Assembly: GCA_904501815.1 (NCBI GenBank)
Contig: CAJGCN010000019.1
Span: 1 to 14,704 of the forward strand
Direction: 5' to 3'
Length of the DNA stretch: 14,704 nucleotides
Origin: an uncultured Clostridia bacterium
Lineage (GTDB): Bacteria; Bacillota; Clostridia; Christensenellales; Borkfalkiaceae
Shown here: positions 12,689-14,704 of the stretch, piece after piece
Numbering within the stretch: position 1 is the stretch's first letter
Layout of the letters: every line of letters begins with the position of its first letter
Notes under the pieces: model-generated
Seen by the model: the letters and a program-made list of their open reading frames with translations, nothing else
The model's database searches: none
Told to the model about the DNA's origin: nothing
Translations under genes and position numbers: made by a program

Positions 12689-13906
12689 ATGAAACAACAA
12701 AAAATCAATTTTCAACAAAGCAACCGCGTAAAAAAAACGAAAAGCAATTCAAGGTATGTAAGCGTTAAAGGCTCAAAAGGCATACAATACGATACAAAAT
12801 CAAAGAAATATATGGTAACGCTTTTAATGGGTGTGGATAAAAATGGAAAGCAAGTACGAGAATTTGAAAGATTTTCTACGCTTAAAGAGGCACGAAAGCG
12901 CAAAGAAGAATTTAAGGCACAAAAGAAATTAAAACAAACGCCGCCGCCTTTGGAAAAAATAACGCTCGGCGAATATATAAGACGTTATCTTGAAATGCAC
13001 AAAGAAGAAAAAGCCGAAACCACAAATGAATATTACGCAAAAATTTATAAACGAATAAACAAGTATAAAATTTGCAAAATGTACATTAAAGACATAGAAC
13101 GGCGTGATATTATCGATTATATGCAAACATTAAAGGTTGAAACGCGTTTAACCGTACAAACAATAAATAAAGATTTGGGCTTTTTGAAAACAGTATTTAA
13201 AGACGCACTTAAAAACGAATATATAGTAAACAACCCAACCTCGCTAATTGATAATTTAAAAGTTGTAAATCAATTTCAAGGGGCTTTTTATACGGAAGAT
13301 GAAGCACTAAAAATTATTTCTTATTTAAAAAATTACCCAAATCGAAATATACGAATTTTGTTTTATATGGGGCTATGTTTTGGGTTACGTAGAGGCGAAA
13401 TTATGGGCTTAAAATGGGAAAGCGTTGATTTTCAAAAAAACACAATTACTATAAATAATAATAGGGTGGTTTTACGGAATAAAACGATTGACAAATCCCC
13501 AAAGACCAAAGATAGCGAGCGCAAATTAACTCTTGAAGATTTCCCTTTTATAATAGAAGAATTAAAAAGTTATAGAAATTGGCAAATTGAAAATTTCCCC
13601 GATAGCCTTTATGTGATGATAAATCCATACACGGGAAAGCCTTTAACAGCACGAGGATTAAATAATGGTTTTAATACGTTTATAGAAAAATGTAATGTGC
13701 GTAGATTACGAATACACGATTTAAGACACTCGTTTGCTACAATTTGCCGTCATAAAGGCGCAACCATAGAGGAAATATCAAAAGCATTGGGGCATAGTGA
13801 TACAAGAATAACAAAGAAAATATATGTACACCCTACCGACACTATTGCAAATAAGATTGCCAACAAGGCATTTGCAAGCATTTTTGACGAAAAACCCGAA
13901 AAATGA
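12689..13906 (+). CDS. Tyrosine recombinase/integrase
   Basis: 405-aa site-specific recombinase that inserts and excises the element at tRNA-Gly. The N-terminus has an AP2-like arm-binding domain (about 29-75, SKGIQYDTKSKKYMVTLLMG then VREFERFSTLKEARK). A SAM-like core-binding domain follows (about 92-185), then the catalytic domain from about 200. Catalytic residues are visible: R234 in GLRRGEIMGLKW, a candidate Lys near 274, H343-x-x-R346 in RIHDLRHSFAT, H369 in LGHSD and Y379 in KKIYVHP. This is the layout of Tn916- and phage-type Int proteins of Firmicutes. Start ATG with AAGGAG upstream; the frame is open back to 12599, but that stretch has no ribosome site and lies in non-coding-like DNA. 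It is transcribed away from the tRNA. Confidence 0.93.
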   Translation: MKQQKINFQQSNRVKKTKSNSRYVSVKGSKGIQYDTKSKKYMVTLLMGVDKNGKQVREFERFSTLKEARKRKEEFKAQKKLKQTPPPLEKITLGEYIRRYLEMHKEEKAETTNEYYAKIYKRINKYKICKMYIKDIERRDIIDYMQTLKVETRLTVQTINKDLGFLKTVFKDALKNEYIVNNPTSLIDNLKVVNQFQGAFYTEDEALKIISYLKNYPNRNIRILFYMGLCFGLRRGEIMGLKWESVDFQKNTITINNNRVVLRNKTIDKSPKTKDSERKLTLEDFPFIIEELKSYRNWQIENFPDSLYVMINPYTGKPLTARGLNNGFNTFIEKCNVRRLRIHDLRHSFATICRHKGATIEEISKALGHSDTRITKKIYVHPTDTIANKIANKAFASIFDEKPEK

Positions 13907-13915
13907 AACCTGCCC

Positions 13916-14099
13916 TATTATAGGACGGATTCCCGACGGCTCGCAAAAAAATTGCAAAAAAATAAAAAAGTGAAAAAATCCCCCAAGTATAGGACACTTT
14001 TGCAAAATCCGTTTTTTACTTGTTTACTCAAATATGTATGTGGAATAGACACAAATGGGACTCGGACACCGTTTCGGGAACAGTACCGCATAATAGGAC
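13916..14099 (+). repeat. Three TATAGGAC-type repeats in the integrase-initiator gap
   Basis: Motif copies: TATTATAGGAC (13916-13926, also part of a CCTAT-T-ATAGG near-palindrome), TATAGGAC (13988-13995) and ATAATAGGAC (14090-14099), all in the same orientation and about 70 and 100 nt apart. They lie just before the initiator-like gene, where iterons, an origin or operators are expected. The rest of this 250-nt gap is AT-rich with short chance frames only. Confidence 0.45.
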
Positions 14100-14159
14100 A
14101 GTTTTTGCAAGTCACATTTTTAACCAAAAACGGGGAATAAATTTTACGAGGTATAAAAA

Positions 14160-14704
14160 ATGATACATACGGCGGAGCTTATAAGCGCGATAACAAGGCA
14201 AGAATATCAAGGCTTGCAAGAGCAAGAAAACAAAGATTTTTATAACGGCAAATTACATATTTACACGCTTGCGAATTACGGCATAACGGAAATACAAGCC
14301 TTGAAAATTCCTTATGATGAAAACAATTATTCGTATTGGTGTATATTGCGGATAAACTTAAAAAGAATAACAAACAACGGACAAGCAACAACAAGCCTAT
14401 ATTATTGTACGGAAGAAGAAAAGGAAAACCTAACAAGAAATTTTGAAAGGTTTATGTCAACGCTATTACCGCAAAGGGCAAATTTAAGTCAATGGATAGT
14501 ACGGCGCATTGATTATACGATAGATATAAAAACGCCTTATGTAAAGGAATATATAACCCTTTTACAAAGAGGAAATAAGCCCCCTTATTCGCATATAGAC
14601 AATGATAAACAACACAAACGGGAAGATAAAAAAACACATTTTAAAGGCGGTGTACGCTATAAGAATAAAAGCATAACCGTCAATATATACGATAAATACA
14701 AGGA
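14160..14704 (+). CDS. Replication-initiator-like protein, N-terminal part (runs off window)
   Basis: An open frame of 181 codons from the ATG at 14160 to the window edge, without a stop. GAGG lies eight bases upstream. No membrane helix or signal peptide. It begins MIHTAELISAITRQEYQGLQ; later segments read SQWIVRRIDYTIDIKTPYV, EYITLLQRGNKPPYSH and GVRYKNKSITVNIYDKYK. The RRIDYTIDI, LLxRGN and SITVNIYDKY segments resemble putative replication-initiation (Rep_trans-like) proteins of clostridial filamentous-phage-type and plasmid-like elements. This is from family memory, not a search. AT-rich codon use matches the integrase. Direction is the same as the integrase, 253 nt downstream. The active-site tyrosine region is expected further on, outside the window. 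A relaxase of the MobT/NicK kind is an alternative. Confidence 0.6.
   Translation, partial: MIHTAELISAITRQEYQGLQEQENKDFYNGKLHIYTLANYGITEIQALKIPYDENNYSYWCILRINLKRITNNGQATTSLYYCTEEEKENLTRNFERFMSTLLPQRANLSQWIVRRIDYTIDIKTPYVKEYITLLQRGNKPPYSHIDNDKQHKREDKKTHFKGGVRYKNKSITVNIYDKYK

Larger units (their letters stand above)
12408..14704 (+). mobile_element. Integrated element at tRNA-Gly (right end outside window)
   Basis: From the tRNA end onward base composition drops to AT-rich and codon choice changes: ATA for Ile, AGA for Arg and TTA for Leu become common, unlike the GCG/CGC-rich host genes. The visible part holds a long hairpin, tandem repeats, a tyrosine integrase, an intergenic region with repeated TATAGGAC motifs, and a replication-initiator-like gene. 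Integrase plus initiator suits a small replicating integrative element, for example a filamentous-phage-type prophage or an integrative plasmid; a conjugative element is also possible. No structural, ZOT-like or transfer gene is visible. Confidence 0.8.

Noticed and set aside
13952..14140. 62-aa plus-strand frame between integrase and initiator
   Set aside because: No ribosome site, AT-rich chance frame running through the TATAGGAC repeats.
14179..14637. Minus-strand frames at the right edge
   Set aside because: They are antisense to the long initiator-like frame, which has a ribosome site and runs uninterrupted to the window end.

Overview
The window looks like the chromosome of an endospore-forming Clostridia-type Firmicute. 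It carries spoIIR, sleB and ypeB, PerR and rubrerythrin as oxidative-stress genes, AGGAGG-type ribosome binding sites, and several near-consensus sigma-A promoters with 17-nt spacers. Nothing here fixes the species. The short alanyl-tRNA synthetase suggests a reduced or unusual lineage.

Left part (1-5980): the 3' end of cysS is followed by its terminator-less gap and a strong promoter driving alaS. The AlaRS is only 611 residues and lacks both the beta-barrel before the editing domain and the C-terminal C-Ala domain. A 124-aa protein of unknown function follows in the same transcript and ends at a clear terminator. Positions 2940-3230 hold no gene; they hold a row of perfect tri-loop hairpins and two inverted copies of a dispersed repeat. 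A small proline-rich protein is encoded on the minus strand. Next comes a 777-aa envelope protein with a lipobox at one end, a membrane helix near the other and an acidic tail.

Middle part (5981-8222): a double zinc-finger protein with an extremely acidic tail has its own promoter. On the minus strand, rubrerythrin is followed by two very small genes that overlap in different frames: an Asn/Gln/Lys-rich 45-aa protein and a 51-aa protein ending in QDADDL. trmL, a tRNA wobble-nucleotide methyltransferase, lies divergently.

Sporulation part (8223-11763): a third copy of the dispersed repeat is followed by a good sigma-F-type promoter, then a tightly spaced spoIIR-sleB-ypeB cluster closed by a terminator. 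SpoIIR is the forespore signal that activates sigma-E processing; SleB and YpeB act together later in cortex lysis at germination. This YpeB has a roughly 180-residue lysine/arginine/alanine-rich extension before its membrane helix.

Right part (11764-14704): a PerR-type regulator has all five metal ligands at the spacing of Bacillus PerR and a 9-1-9 inverted repeat in its own leader. It is followed by tRNA-Gly(CCC). An AT-rich integrated element begins at the 3' end of this tRNA: a tyrosine integrase, an intergenic region with three TATAGGAC-like repeats, and the start of a replication-initiator-like protein that runs off the right edge.
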